From: Betaproteobacteria bacterium
GTDB lineage: Bacteria > Pseudomonadota > Gammaproteobacteria > Burkholderiales > SG8-41
Length of the DNA stretch: 45,801 nt
Direction of reading: 5' to 3'
NCBI GenBank assembly: GCA_025353085.1
Contig: JANXRI010000099.1
Location: 1-45,801, forward strand
Both the position numbers and the translations under genes were made by a program. Position 1 is the first letter of the stretch. Each line of letters opens with the position of its first letter. Below, piece after piece: positions 7,015 through 16,095 of the stretch. The notes under the pieces are model-generated. The model worked only from the letters and a program-made list of their open reading frames with translations, made no database searches and was not told the DNA's origin.

Positions 7015-8251
7015 AGCGCAGCGCCTCCGCGGGGTTGATCCTGGCCGCGCGGTAACTCGGATAAATCGTCGCGAGCAAACTCACGACGAACGAGAAAAAC
7101 GCGGTCAGCATCACGTCCGACGAGCGCAATTCCGACGGCAGATCGCTGATCTGGTACACGTCTTTCGACAAAAATTTGAAGCCGAACAGGTGCTCGATGA
7201 ACGGCACCACGACATCGACATTCAAGGCGAGCGCAATGCCGGCGGCGATCCCCGCGAGTGTTCCCATCAGTCCGATCAGCGTGCCCTGGATCAGAAAAAT
7301 TTTCATCACGCTGCCGGGGCTCGCGCCGAGCGTGCGCAGGATCGCGATATCAGCTTGCTTGTCCTTGACCGCCATGAAGAGGCTCGACACGATATTGAAC
7401 GCGGCGACTGCAATGATCAGGAATACGATCAAAAACATCATGCGTTTTTCGATGTCGACGGCGCGAAAGAAATTGGCGTTGAGGCGGGTCCAGTCGGTGA
7501 TATATGCGTCGGGACCGAGGCTTTGCGCGAGCTCGCGCGAGACGCGGCCCGCGTCGAACAAATCGCGCAGCTTCAACCGCACGCCGCTGACCTGTTCGCC
7601 CATGCGATAAAGCGTTTGCGCATCCTGCATGTCGACGAACCCCAGGCCCGAGTCGTATTCATAGTGATCGACTGAAAAAATTCCCACCACTGTAAATTGC
7701 CGCAGGCGCGGCATGATTCCGGCAGGCGTCACCTGCCCCTGCGGCGCGATCAACACGACCTTATCGCCGGCGCCCACGCTTAAGGCGCGCGCAAGCTCGA
7801 TGCCGAGCACAATGCCGAACTCGCCAGGCTTCAATGCGGTAAGGCTGCCGGTAGTCATATGCTGCGCAAGATCGGCGACTTTTTCTTCGGCTTCCGGAAT
7901 GATGCCGCGTATATAGGCGCCGCGCACCGTGCCGCCGCTCGATAACAACCCCTGGGCCGTCACGTACGGCGCGGCCGCGACCACTTCGGGGTTTTGTCGC
8001 GATTTGTCGGCGATAGTGCGCCAATCGGCGAGCGTATTCGAGGGACCGGAGATCTGAATGTGCGAAGCGACGCTGAGGATGCGCGTGCGGACCTCGCGTT
8101 GAAAACCGTTCATCACCGACAGCACGGTAATCAGCACGGTGATGCCGAGCGCAATGCCAATCACCGAAACCAGCGAAATAAATGAAATGAAGCGACTGCG
8201 CTGACGTGCCCGCGTGTAACGCAAGCCGATGAAAAGTTCGTAAGGTTGCAA
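7007..8251 (-). CDS. lolC: Lipoprotein-releasing ABC transporter permease LolC/LolE
   Basis: Inner-membrane permease of the Lol lipoprotein-sorting system. The N-terminal segment PYELFIGLRYTRARQRSRFI leads into TM1 (FISLVSVIGIALGITVLITV) and VMNGFQREVR. A large periplasmic domain follows, then three C-terminal TM segments (MFLIVFLIIAVAAFNIVSSL, LIGLMGTLAGIAAGIALAL, AFFSFVVSLLATIYPSY) and the end RINPAEALRYE. I place the start at the TTG before QPYELF because it fits the family N-terminus and has GGA 7 nt upstream. The frame is open to GTG codons at 8263 and 8302. Only one permease gene is present, so the complex may use a homodimer or have its partner elsewhere. Confidence 0.9.
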   Translation of the reverse strand: MQPYELFIGLRYTRARQRSRFISFISLVSVIGIALGITVLITVLSVMNGFQREVRTRILSVASHIQISGPSNTLADWRTIADKSRQNPEVVAAAPYVTAQGLLSSGGTVRGAYIRGIIPEAEEKVADLAQHMTTGSLTALKPGEFGIVLGIELARALSVGAGDKVVLIAPQGQVTPAGIMPRLRQFTVVGIFSVDHYEYDSGLGFVDMQDAQTLYRMGEQVSGVRLKLRDLFDAGRVSRELAQSLGPDAYITDWTRLNANFFRAVDIEKRMMFLIVFLIIAVAAFNIVSSLFMAVKDKQADIAILRTLGASPGSVMKIFLIQGTLIGLMGTLAGIAAGIALALNVDVVVPFIEHLFGFKFLSKDVYQISDLPSELRSSDVMLTAFFSFVVSLLATIYPSYRAARINPAEALRYE

Positions 8252-8354
8252 GTGATGATCCACTGGTAAAGAGGAGCGAGTTTGCCATACTGAGCCGATC
8301 ACGCACAGCGCGCTGCGACGCCAATGCTAAACTCAGCCCGGCAAAACTATCGCC

Positions 8355-9383
8355 ATGCACTGCACCCTGCTCATTCCAGATCTGCTGCCGCCCGCCGAAC
8401 TTGGCGCCGAACTATACGCCGGCTTGCGCCTGCCGTTTTTGACGACGGTGCTCGCGCGCGGCACCACGATCCGGCATGCAGCCGTGCCGTTCGAAGACTG
8501 GTTATGCGAGCGCTTTGGTGTCACGCGTCAGCAGGATCATCCGCTTGCGGCGTTGATGCTCAAAGCCGATGACGGCGAACCCGGTTCGCATTACTGGCTG
8601 TGCGCCGAGCCGATTCTACTGCGCGTCGATCGCGACCGCTTAATCGTGGCGGCACGCATCGGCGACTACAACGCCGCCGAAGTTGCCGAATTGATCGCGG
8701 CGCTCAACCAACATTTTAACGCGGATGGCATCGACTTCTGCGCGCCCACGCCGTTGCGCTGGTATCTGCGCACCGGGCGGACGCCGGCACTCGTCACGCA
8801 TTCATTGGCGAGTGCGTTGAATCGCAGCATCAAACATCATTTGCCGCGAGGCGATGATGCGCTGGCCTGGCATGGCGTAATGAACGAAGCGCAAATGATT
8901 CTGCACACCCACCCGGTCAACGAGGCGCGTGAAGCGCGCGGCGCCGCAATCGCCAACAGCATCTGGTTATGGGGCGGCGGCGCCTCCCCGCGTGTTTCGC
9001 TGACGCCTTATGCGGCGATTTGGGGCGGCGGTCCCGTGGTGAGAGCACTCGCGCGCGCCGCAGACATCCCGTACGCCGGGTTACCCGCGAGTGCTTCAGC
9101 GTGGTTAGCCAACGCTGTAGCCGGGCATGCGCTCGTCGTGATTGACGGCGCGGCGAATGCTTTGCGCGATGGCGATATCACAGGCTGGCGCGATCAACTG
9201 TCGGCGATTAATACGCAATGGATACAACCGTTGACGACGGCGTTACGCAATAAAACAATCGACAAGCTCACGCTGATTGCGTGCAACAGCGAAAACCTGC
9301 TTGCCACCAACGTTGAACGAGCCGACCTGTGGCGCCTCTGGCGGCGCGCACGGCCACTCGCCGCCTATGCAGCCAATGCGTGA
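8355..9383 (+). CDS. RpfE-type conserved protein (predicted regulatory/phosphoglycerate-mutase-like), function uncertain
   Basis: A 342-residue soluble protein of the group annotated as RpfE-type regulatory protein, or loosely as phosphoglycerate-mutase-like. Visible features are MHCTLLIPDLLPPAELGAEL, HYWLCAEPILLRVDRDRLIV, GIDFCAPTPLRWYLR, a HLPRGDDALAWHGVMNEAQM block, and the glycine-rich NSIWLWGGGASPRVS and AIWGGGPVVRALA. Family members commonly sit beside recJ, as here: the recJ start overlaps this stop by 8 bp. In Xanthomonas rpfE lies near recJ, prfB and lysS, a similar set of neighbours, but no rpfF/C/G signalling genes are here. Biochemical role not known to me. Confidence 0.75.
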   Translation: MHCTLLIPDLLPPAELGAELYAGLRLPFLTTVLARGTTIRHAAVPFEDWLCERFGVTRQQDHPLAALMLKADDGEPGSHYWLCAEPILLRVDRDRLIVAARIGDYNAAEVAELIAALNQHFNADGIDFCAPTPLRWYLRTGRTPALVTHSLASALNRSIKHHLPRGDDALAWHGVMNEAQMILHTHPVNEAREARGAAIANSIWLWGGGASPRVSLTPYAAIWGGGPVVRALARAADIPYAGLPASASAWLANAVAGHALVVIDGAANALRDGDITGWRDQLSAINTQWIQPLTTALRNKTIDKLTLIACNSENLLATNVERADLWRLWRRARPLAAYAANA

Positions 9384-11088
9384 GCCCGCGGTGTCGTTGA
9401 ATCTGGCGAGGCGCAACTCACCGCCCGCTGCGGCCAAAGAGCTTTGCGCCGCCGGCTTCCATCCGCTGCTTGCGCAGATTTATGCGTCACGCGGCATCAC
9501 GTCGGCGTTGCAACTGGCCGCCGAAGTTGGCGGCCTGTCGCCGCTCGCGGGTTTGCGCAACGTCGAGCGTATGGCGCAGTTGTTGGCGGATGCAATCGCC
9601 GCCAAACAAAAACTTTTGATCATCGCCGACTATGACTCCGATGGCGCTACCGCTTGCGCGCTCGGCATGCGCGCGCTCGGCGCATTTGGCGCGGTCGTCG
9701 ACTTCCTCGTGCCGAATCGTTTCGAGTATGGCTATGGCCTCACCCCCGAAATCGTGGCGCTCGCGAAGAGGCTCAAGGATCCCGCCATCCTGATCACCGT
9801 CGACAACGGCATTGCGAGCGTCGATGGCGTCGCGGCGGCCAACGCGCTTGGCATGCGCGTGCTGATCACAGACCATCATCTGCCCGGCGCGGTGCTGCCC
9901 GATGCGTGGTGCATCGTTAATCCGAATCAACCGGGCTGCGGCTTTCCAAGTAAAAACCTGGCCGGCGTGGGCGTGATGTTCTATCTGATGCTGGCCCTGC
10001 GCGCCGAGCTTCGCAAGCGAGGCGCTTTTGCGAATAAGCCCGCGCCCAACCTTGGCGCGCTGCTTGACCTGGTCGCGCTCGGCACCGTTGCCGACGTGGT
10101 CAAGCTCGACGATAACAACCGCATTCTCGTGCAGCAGGGATTGCAGCGCATACGCAGCGGCAAAACATGGCCCGGCATTGCCGCCTTGCTGCACATCGCC
10201 GGCCGCGATGCGGCGCGTGCGTCGACCTACGATCTGGGTTTCGTCGTCGGGCCCCGTTTGAACGCCGCCGGCCGCCTCGACGACATGGCAATCGGCATTC
10301 AGTGCCTGATCGCCAACGATGATGGGACGGCCGGGCGCCTGGCGCGCAAGCTCGATGAATTAAACCGCGAGCGCCGCTCGATCGAATCGGATATGCACGA
10401 AAACGCGCTGGCCTCGCTCGCCGCCGTCAAGCCGCAGGACGGCGCCAGCCTGTGCCTCTTCGAACCTGATTGGCACCAGGGCGTGATCGGGATCGTCGCT
10501 TCGCGCCTCAAGGAGCGTTTCCATCGCCCCGTCATTGCCTTTGCCCGCGGCAACGATGGCGAAATCAAAGGTTCGGGCCGCTCGATCGCAGCGCTGCATT
10601 TGCGTGACGCGCTTGATCTCGTCGCCAAACGCGAACCCGAACTCATCCTGCGATTCGGCGGGCATGCCGCCGCAGCGGGCCTCACACTGCGTGAAACTTC
10701 ATTCGGCCGCTTCCGCGCTGAATTCGAAGCGGTGGCGCAAACCCTGTTGACGCCGGCCGACCTTAAACGCGTGATCGAAACCGACGGCGCTTTGCCGGTC
10801 GAGCATTTCACGCTTGACGCAGCGCGCGTGCTGGAGCATCAAGTGTGGGGCCAGGGTTTCGCGGCGCCGACCTTCGACGATGAATTCACCGTTGCACGCC
10901 AGCGTATAGTAGGCGAGCGTCATCTCAAACTGCGCCTGGAGAAGGACGGCCGCGAAGTCGAAGCCATGTTGTTCTCGCATGCAACACCATTGCCGCCGCG
11001 AATCCGCGCCGTCTACCGGCTCGCGACCAATGAGTGGAACGGGACGCAAACGCTGCAGCTCACTATCGAGCATTGGCAAGACGCGTGA
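9376..11088 (+). CDS. recJ: Single-stranded-DNA-specific exonuclease RecJ
   Basis: 5'-3' single-strand DNA exonuclease of recombination and mismatch repair. The DHH phosphoesterase motifs appear in order: LLIIADYDSDGATACALGMR (motif I, about residue 85), ILITVDNGIASVDGV, LITDHHLPG (the DHH motif) and LVALGTVADVVKLDDNNR. The DHHA1 domain follows with FVVGPRLNAAGRLDDM and LRFGGHAAAAGLTL, then a C-terminal OB-fold region. About 570 residues, normal length. The ATG overlaps the stop of the preceding gene (ATGCGTGA); another ATG three codons upstream (9367) is possible. The open frame extends to 9277, but that part lies within the upstream gene and does not look like RecJ. Confidence 0.96.
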   Translation: MREPAVSLNLARRNSPPAAAKELCAAGFHPLLAQIYASRGITSALQLAAEVGGLSPLAGLRNVERMAQLLADAIAAKQKLLIIADYDSDGATACALGMRALGAFGAVVDFLVPNRFEYGYGLTPEIVALAKRLKDPAILITVDNGIASVDGVAAANALGMRVLITDHHLPGAVLPDAWCIVNPNQPGCGFPSKNLAGVGVMFYLMLALRAELRKRGAFANKPAPNLGALLDLVALGTVADVVKLDDNNRILVQQGLQRIRSGKTWPGIAALLHIAGRDAARASTYDLGFVVGPRLNAAGRLDDMAIGIQCLIANDDGTAGRLARKLDELNRERRSIESDMHENALASLAAVKPQDGASLCLFEPDWHQGVIGIVASRLKERFHRPVIAFARGNDGEIKGSGRSIAALHLRDALDLVAKREPELILRFGGHAAAAGLTLRETSFGRFRAEFEAVAQTLLTPADLKRVIETDGALPVEHFTLDAARVLEHQVWGQGFAAPTFDDEFTVARQRIVGERHLKLRLEKDGREVEAMLFSHATPLPPRIRAVYRLATNEWNGTQTLQLTIEHWQDA

Positions 11089-11139
11089 GTGTTTTAGGTC
11101 GAGCCACCTGTTTGAGGCAAATTCGCAATGAACGTCCTG

Positions 11140-11145
11140 TATAAT
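11140..11145 (+). promoter_or_regulatory. Consensus -10 box upstream of prfB
   Basis: A perfect TATAAT 40 nt before the prfB ATG in the short recJ-prfB spacer. No convincing -35 hexamer lies at 16-18 bp spacing, so it may be a weak or activator-assisted promoter. Confidence 0.4.
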
Positions 11146-11185
11146 CGCGCTTTTTTCGCCCCGACGTCCGTCATAAGAAACCGTC

Positions 11186-12290
11186 ATGGAAGCCGAACAA
11201 CTCAATGCCATAGCACGGCGGCTGCAGGACCTGAGCCAGCGCAACGCCGAGCTGCGGAGGTATCTTTGACTTCGAGGCCAAGCAATTGCGCCTCGCCGAA
11301 GTCGTCAAGCTCGCGGAAGACCCGGCCGTCTGGAACGATCCTAAACGCGCGCAGGAACTAGGCCGCGAGCGCAAAACGCTCGAGTCTCTGGTCGCGACGA
11401 TGGCAAAGCTTGACCAGGACTTGCGCGATACGACTGAACTCTTCGGCATGGCGCGCGGTGAAAGCGACGACCCGACGTTGAACACGATCGAAATCGAAGC
11501 ACGCGGGCTTGAAGAAACGGTCGCCGAGGTCGAATTTCGGCGCATGTTTTCCAATCCGATGGATCCCAACAACTGCTTTGTCGATATTCAGGCCGGCCAG
11601 GGTGGCACCGAAGCGCAGGACTGGACTCAAACGCTCGAGCGCATGTACATGCGCTATTGCGAGCGCAAGGGTTTTCGCGTGGAACTCCTCGAGGAATCAC
11701 CCGGGGATGTTGCCGGACTTAAAAGCGCGGCGCTAAAAGTCACCGGCGATTATGCGTTCGGCCATCTACGGACCGAAACCGGCGTGCACCGGCTCGTGCG
11801 CAAATCGCCGTTCGATTCGAACAACCGGCGCCACACGTCATTCGCGAGCGTGTTCGTTTATCCCGAGATCGACGACACGATTGCAATCGAGATCAACCCC
11901 GCTGACCTGCGCATCGACACGTTTCGCGCGTCCGGCGCCGGCGGCCAGCATATCAACAAGACGGATTCCGCGATCCGCATCACGCATGCGCCGAGCGGCA
12001 TCGTCGTGCAGTGCCAGAGCGACCGTTCGCAGCACCGCAACCGCGCGGAGGCGATGGCCATGCTGAAGGCGCGCCTCTACGAGCTCGAAATCAGGAAACG
12101 CAACGAGGAAAAACAGGCGCTTGAAGATACCAAGACCGATATCGGCTGGGGTCATCAGATCCGCTCGTACGTGCTCGACCAGTCGCGTATCAAGGATCTG
12201 CGCACCAACGTCGAAATCGGCAATACTCAATCGGTACTCGACGGCAATCTCGACGACTTCATCACGGCCAGCCTTAAGCAGGGCATATAA
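11186..12290 (+). CDS. prfB: Peptide chain release factor 2, expressed by programmed +1 frameshift
   Basis: Terminates translation at UGA and UAA. The gene starts at ATG 11186 with a 27-codon first frame ending in TGA at 11267-11269. Ribosomes slip +1 on CTT-TGA-C (base 11267 skipped) and resume at GAC 11268, giving 367 residues, close to the 365 of Escherichia coli. The slip site CGGAGG-TAT-CTTTGAC keeps the internal Shine-Dalgarno-like stimulator at the normal distance. The stop-codon-reading tripeptide SPF (residues 207-209, in RKSPFDSNNRRHTSF) and the catalytic GGQ (252-254, in SGAGGQHINKTDSA) are intact. The interruption is autoregulatory, not a mutation. lysS follows after 12 bp, the usual prfB-lysS pair. 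Confidence 0.95.
11255..11270 (+). promoter_or_regulatory. Programmed +1 frameshift site of prfB
   Basis: CGGAGG (11255-11260) acts as an internal Shine-Dalgarno element, followed by TAT, the slippery CTT, and the in-frame stop TGA with a C after it. This is the classical RF2 autoregulation cassette: low RF2 makes termination at TGA slow and allows the shift. Confidence 0.95.
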
Positions 12291-12302
12291 GGGACTTACC
12301 TC

Positions 12303-13829
12303 ATGAGCGACCAACCCGTCAGCATTAACCCGGACGTTTCGGCAACTCCGGAAGTCGACGAGAATCAAATTATCGCGGAGCGGCGCGCGAAGCTGCAGGC
12401 GCTGCGCGCCAGGGGCAACGCCTACCCGAACCAGTTTCAGCGGGAAAATCTTGTCGGCGATCTGATCGAGAAATACGAGGAGCGCGATCGCGACTGGCTC
12501 GACATGAATCCGGTCGTCGTCAAAGTCGCGGGCCGCATGATGTTGAAGCGGGTGATGGGAAAAGCGAGTTTCGCCCAGTTGCAGGATTCGAGCGGCAGCC
12601 TGCAGCTTTATATCACCGACAGCTATCCGGGCAAGGAACAGCACGCCGACTTCAAACACTATGATACCGGCGACACGCTCGGCGTCGACGGGGTGCTGTT
12701 TAAAACCAAGACCAACGAACTAACCGTGCGCGTGAAGAACCTCGTGATGCTGGCTAAATCGCTGCGGCCGCTGCCCGAAAAATTTCACGGCCTCACCAAC
12801 CAGGAGCAATGCTACCGGCAGCGCTATGTCGACCTGATGATGAATGAAGACACGCGGCTGCGCTTCGTCAAGCGCTCGCGCATCATCCAGGCGATTCGCG
12901 ATTTTTTCATCGCCAAACGCTATCTCGAGGTGGAGACGCCGATGATGCATCCGATTCCGGGCGGCGCCTCGGCGCGGCCGTTTGTCACGCATCACAATGC
13001 GCTCGACATGCAGCTTTACCTGCGCATCGCGCCCGAGCTGTATCTCAAACGGCTGGTCGTCGGCGGCTTCGAAAAGGTATTCGAGATCAACCGCAATTTT
13101 CGCAACGAAGGCATGTCGACGCGCCACAATCCGGAATTCACGATGCTTGAATTCTATTGCGCGCACCGCGATTACAATTACCTGATGACGAACATCGAGA
13201 AGATGATTCGCGTGGTCGCTTTCAACGCGCTGGGTGTCACCGCCATTACCTACCAGGGCCGCGAGATCGATTTGATGAAACCGTATGCGCGGATGACGAT
13301 CATCGAGGCGATCAAAAAATACCACCCTGAGATCACCGATGAAATACTGGCGAGCCGTGAGGCGCTCACCGCCAAACTGAACGAACTTAAAATCGCGATC
13401 CGCCCGCACGACGGCATTCATGCTTTGCAACTGACGCTGTTCGAAAACACGGTTGAGTCGCAATTGTTCGAGCCGACGTTTATTTACCATTATCCCGCCG
13501 AAGTCTCGCCCCTTGCGCGGCGCGACGATGCGCACCCGGAGTTCACCGAGCGCTTCGAGCTCTATGTGGCCGGCCGTGAACTCGCGAACGGATTTTCAGA
13601 ACTCAACGACCCCGAAGACCAGGCCCAACGTTTCCTGGAGCAGTCCCAGCGGAAGGACGCCGGTGATCAGGAGGCGATGCACTACGACGCGGATTACATC
13701 CGTGCGCTGGAATACGGGCTGCCGCCGACCGCCGGCGCCGGCATCGGCATCGACCGGCTCGTCATGCTGTATACCGACAGCGCGAGTATTCGCGATGTCA
13801 TTCTGTTCCCCCAGATGCGCCCAGAGTAA
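12303..13829 (+). CDS. lysS: Lysine--tRNA ligase (class II)
   Basis: Charges tRNA-Lys. The 508-residue protein has the N-terminal OB-fold anticodon-binding domain (VVVKVAGRMMLKRVMGKASF, then FAQLQDSSGSLQLYI) and a class II catalytic core. Motif 1 is in FLEVETPMMHPIPGGASARP-type sequence (here RYLEVETPMM), motif 2 is EINRNFRNEGMSTRHNPEF and motif 3 is GLPPTAGAGIGIDRLVML. AAGGGA lies 8 nt before the ATG. The spacing of 12 bp after prfB and 18 bp before the next gene suggests one operon. Confidence 0.97.
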   Translation: MSDQPVSINPDVSATPEVDENQIIAERRAKLQALRARGNAYPNQFQRENLVGDLIEKYEERDRDWLDMNPVVVKVAGRMMLKRVMGKASFAQLQDSSGSLQLYITDSYPGKEQHADFKHYDTGDTLGVDGVLFKTKTNELTVRVKNLVMLAKSLRPLPEKFHGLTNQEQCYRQRYVDLMMNEDTRLRFVKRSRIIQAIRDFFIAKRYLEVETPMMHPIPGGASARPFVTHHNALDMQLYLRIAPELYLKRLVVGGFEKVFEINRNFRNEGMSTRHNPEFTMLEFYCAHRDYNYLMTNIEKMIRVVAFNALGVTAITYQGREIDLMKPYARMTIIEAIKKYHPEITDEILASREALTAKLNELKIAIRPHDGIHALQLTLFENTVESQLFEPTFIYHYPAEVSPLARRDDAHPEFTERFELYVAGRELANGFSELNDPEDQAQRFLEQSQRKDAGDQEAMHYDADYIRALEYGLPPTAGAGIGIDRLVMLYTDSASIRDVILFPQMRPE

Positions 13830-13847
13830 CTGCGCGCGCAAGCCGTC

Positions 13848-15812
13848 ATGACTACTCCACTCTGGCAACCTTCGCAAGCCGCCGTCGACTCGTGCAACAT
13901 GACGGCACTCATGCGTGCGGCCAGGCGCAAATACGGAATCGAACTCGCCAACTATGCGGCGCTTCATGCATGGTCGGTGCGTGAGCCGGCGCAATTTAAC
14001 CGTCTGCTGTGGGAATTTTGCGGTGTCATAGCCGGGCGTCAGGGTGACATCGTACTCGAACACGGTGACCGCATGCCGGGCGCACGCTGGTTTCCGCAAG
14101 CGCAACTTAACTTTGCGGAAAACCTCTTGCGCCGGCGTGACACCGGCGTTGCGATCGAATTCTGGGGCGAGGACCGCGTTAAAAGCAGCGTCACGCATGC
14201 CGGGCTCTATCACGAGGTCTCGCGACTTGCGCAGGCTCTGCGTGCAAGCGGCGTCAAGGCCGGTGATCGTGTCGCGGCTTACATGCCGAACATTCCGGGC
14301 GCCGTGATTGCGATGCTCGCCGCCACCAGCATCGGCGCCATCTGGTCGTCATGCTCGCCGGATTTCGGCGTGCAGGGCGTGCTCGACCGCTTTGGGCAGA
14401 TCGAACCGCGCATACTCTTCAGTGCTGACGGTTACTTTTATAACGGCAAGACAATCGATGTGCGGCTACGGCTCGCGGAGATCGTCGCCGCCTTGCCGTC
14501 GATCGAAAAAGTAATCGTGATTCCGTATACGCAACGTTCGCCGGCGATTGACGCAGTGCCGCGCGCAATCGACGTGCACACGTTCATGGCGCCTTACAAA
14601 GCCCATCCGATCGAGTTTGCGCAACTGCCGTTCAATCATCCGCTTTACATCATGTATTCGTCCGGTACTACGGGGGTGCCGAAGTGCATCGTCCACGGCG
14701 CTGGCGGCACCCTGCTGCAGCATCTGAAAGAACAGGCGATGCACGTTGACCTCAAGCGCGATGATCGCCTGTTTTATTTCACGACCTGCGGCTGGATGAT
14801 GTGGAACTGGCTCGTGTCGGGTCTCGCGACTGGCGCCACCATCGTGCTGTACGACGGCTCGCCGTTCCTGGCCAACGGCACGATATTGTTTGATTTCGCC
14901 GACGCGAGCGGCATGACCGTATTCGGCACGTCGGCCAAATTTATCGACGCGCTCGCGAAGGCCGGCTTGCGCCCCGCGGCAACGCATAAATTAAAAACCC
15001 TGCGCGTCCTGCTGTCGACCGGGTCGCCGCTGGTGCCCGAAGGTTTCGACTATGTTTATCAGCACATCAAACGCGACATCAACCTCGCGTCAATGTCGGG
15101 CGGCACCGATATCATGGGCACGTTTGTGTCAGGCAATCCGCTGCTGCCGGTATGGCGCGGCGAAATCCAGTGCGCGACGCTGGGCATGCAGGTCGAAGTG
15201 TTCGATGACGATGGAAATCCGATACGTGGCGTGAAAGGCGAACTCGTGTGCACCGCACCGTTTCCCTCGATGCCGGTCGGCTTCTGGAACGACCCGGACG
15301 GCAAAAAATATCACGCCGCCTATTTCGAAAAATTTCCGAATGTCTGGTGCCACGGCGATTACGTTGAATGGACCGGGCACGACGGCATGATCATCTATGG
15401 CCGCTCGGATGCGGTTTTAAATCCCGGCGGCGTGCGCATCGGCACCGCGGAAATTTATCGCCAGGTCGAACAGCTCGATGAAATCGTCGAAAGCCTGGTT
15501 ATCGGCCAGGACTGGCCGCCGGTGCAGCCGACTGACGTGCGCATCGTGCTGTTCGTGCGGCTGCGCGATGGCCTCAAGCTCGATGATGCGACCATCGAGC
15601 GGATCAAGCAGCATATCCGCACGACCACGACGCCGCGCCACGTGCCGGCGAAAGTGGTGCAAGTCGACGACATCCCGCGCACCAAGAGCGGCAAGATCGT
15701 CGAGCTCGCCGTGCGCCACGTCGTGCACAACCGGCCGGTGAAAAATCTGGAAGCGCTTGCCAATCCGGAAGCGCTCGAAATGTTTCGCGATCGCGCCGAA
15801 CTGCAGAGTTGA
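13848..15812 (+). CDS. aacS: Acetoacetate--CoA ligase (acetoacetyl-CoA synthetase)
   Basis: ATP-dependent activation of acetoacetate to acetoacetyl-CoA, which can feed phaB/phaC polymer synthesis or ketone-body use. The 654-residue acyl-adenylating enzyme has MYSSGTTGVPKCIVHGAGG (ATP-binding loop), the SMSGGTDIMGTFVSGNPLLP block typical of acetoacetyl-CoA synthetases, YGRSDAVLNPGGVRIGTAEI (hinge), and the C-terminal lysine in IPRTKSGKIVELAVRHVV. The N-terminus (FNRLLWEFCGV) fits the family more than acetyl-CoA synthetase. It lies 18 bp after lysS. About 280 bp without a gene follows. Confidence 0.93.
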   Translation: MTTPLWQPSQAAVDSCNMTALMRAARRKYGIELANYAALHAWSVREPAQFNRLLWEFCGVIAGRQGDIVLEHGDRMPGARWFPQAQLNFAENLLRRRDTGVAIEFWGEDRVKSSVTHAGLYHEVSRLAQALRASGVKAGDRVAAYMPNIPGAVIAMLAATSIGAIWSSCSPDFGVQGVLDRFGQIEPRILFSADGYFYNGKTIDVRLRLAEIVAALPSIEKVIVIPYTQRSPAIDAVPRAIDVHTFMAPYKAHPIEFAQLPFNHPLYIMYSSGTTGVPKCIVHGAGGTLLQHLKEQAMHVDLKRDDRLFYFTTCGWMMWNWLVSGLATGATIVLYDGSPFLANGTILFDFADASGMTVFGTSAKFIDALAKAGLRPAATHKLKTLRVLLSTGSPLVPEGFDYVYQHIKRDINLASMSGGTDIMGTFVSGNPLLPVWRGEIQCATLGMQVEVFDDDGNPIRGVKGELVCTAPFPSMPVGFWNDPDGKKYHAAYFEKFPNVWCHGDYVEWTGHDGMIIYGRSDAVLNPGGVRIGTAEIYRQVEQLDEIVESLVIGQDWPPVQPTDVRIVLFVRLRDGLKLDDATIERIKQHIRTTTTPRHVPAKVVQVDDIPRTKSGKIVELAVRHVVHNRPVKNLEALANPEALEMFRDRAELQS

Positions 15813-15910
15813 CGCGGTAGTTTAGTTGCATCCGTCGCGCAGCGCCGTCGGCCCGGTCGCGGCACCTTGGTGGTCGGTTTCGTAATTCGAGTGCATACGC
15901 AGGAGGCTAA

Positions 15911-15960
15911 CGCAGGCGCCCTGCCTGATTCGTAAAACGCAGGCGGGCGAAGCGCTTGCG
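15911..15960. repeat. Short GCAGGCG-type repeats in the aacS-bamD gap
   Basis: The 283-bp gap between aacS and bamD holds no convincing gene. It contains GCAGGCGCCCTGCCTG and, 22 bp on, GCAGGCGGGCGAAGCGCTTG followed by CGCTACGG. The GCAGGCG...TGCGCTACG pattern recurs near 41119-41142, so it may be a small dispersed element. No T-rich terminator is visible. Confidence 0.3.
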
Positions 15961-16095
15961 CTACGGGTGTCGCCGCACGTGGCAAGCAGCAATGTGTTCG
16001 GCGCATTGCACCCGGGCCACATTTGGCGCAGCGACAAACTTCAACGCCATCAGAATCAATAGACTCTTATGCGCCACACAGAATGAAACACTACA

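Noticed and set aside
11186..11269. prfB read as a frameshifted pseudogene
   Set aside because: The interruption has the exact programmed frameshift context and both release-factor motifs are intact.
12720..13535. Long open frame antisense to lysS (271 codons)
   Set aside because: It lies wholly opposite a clear lysS gene, is rich in Arg/His/Val in the way of antisense GC-rich frames, and has no recognisable motif.
15822..16037. 71-codon minus-strand frame between aacS and bamD
   Set aside because: No ribosome binding site, no recognisable similarity, and it runs through short repeat motifs.
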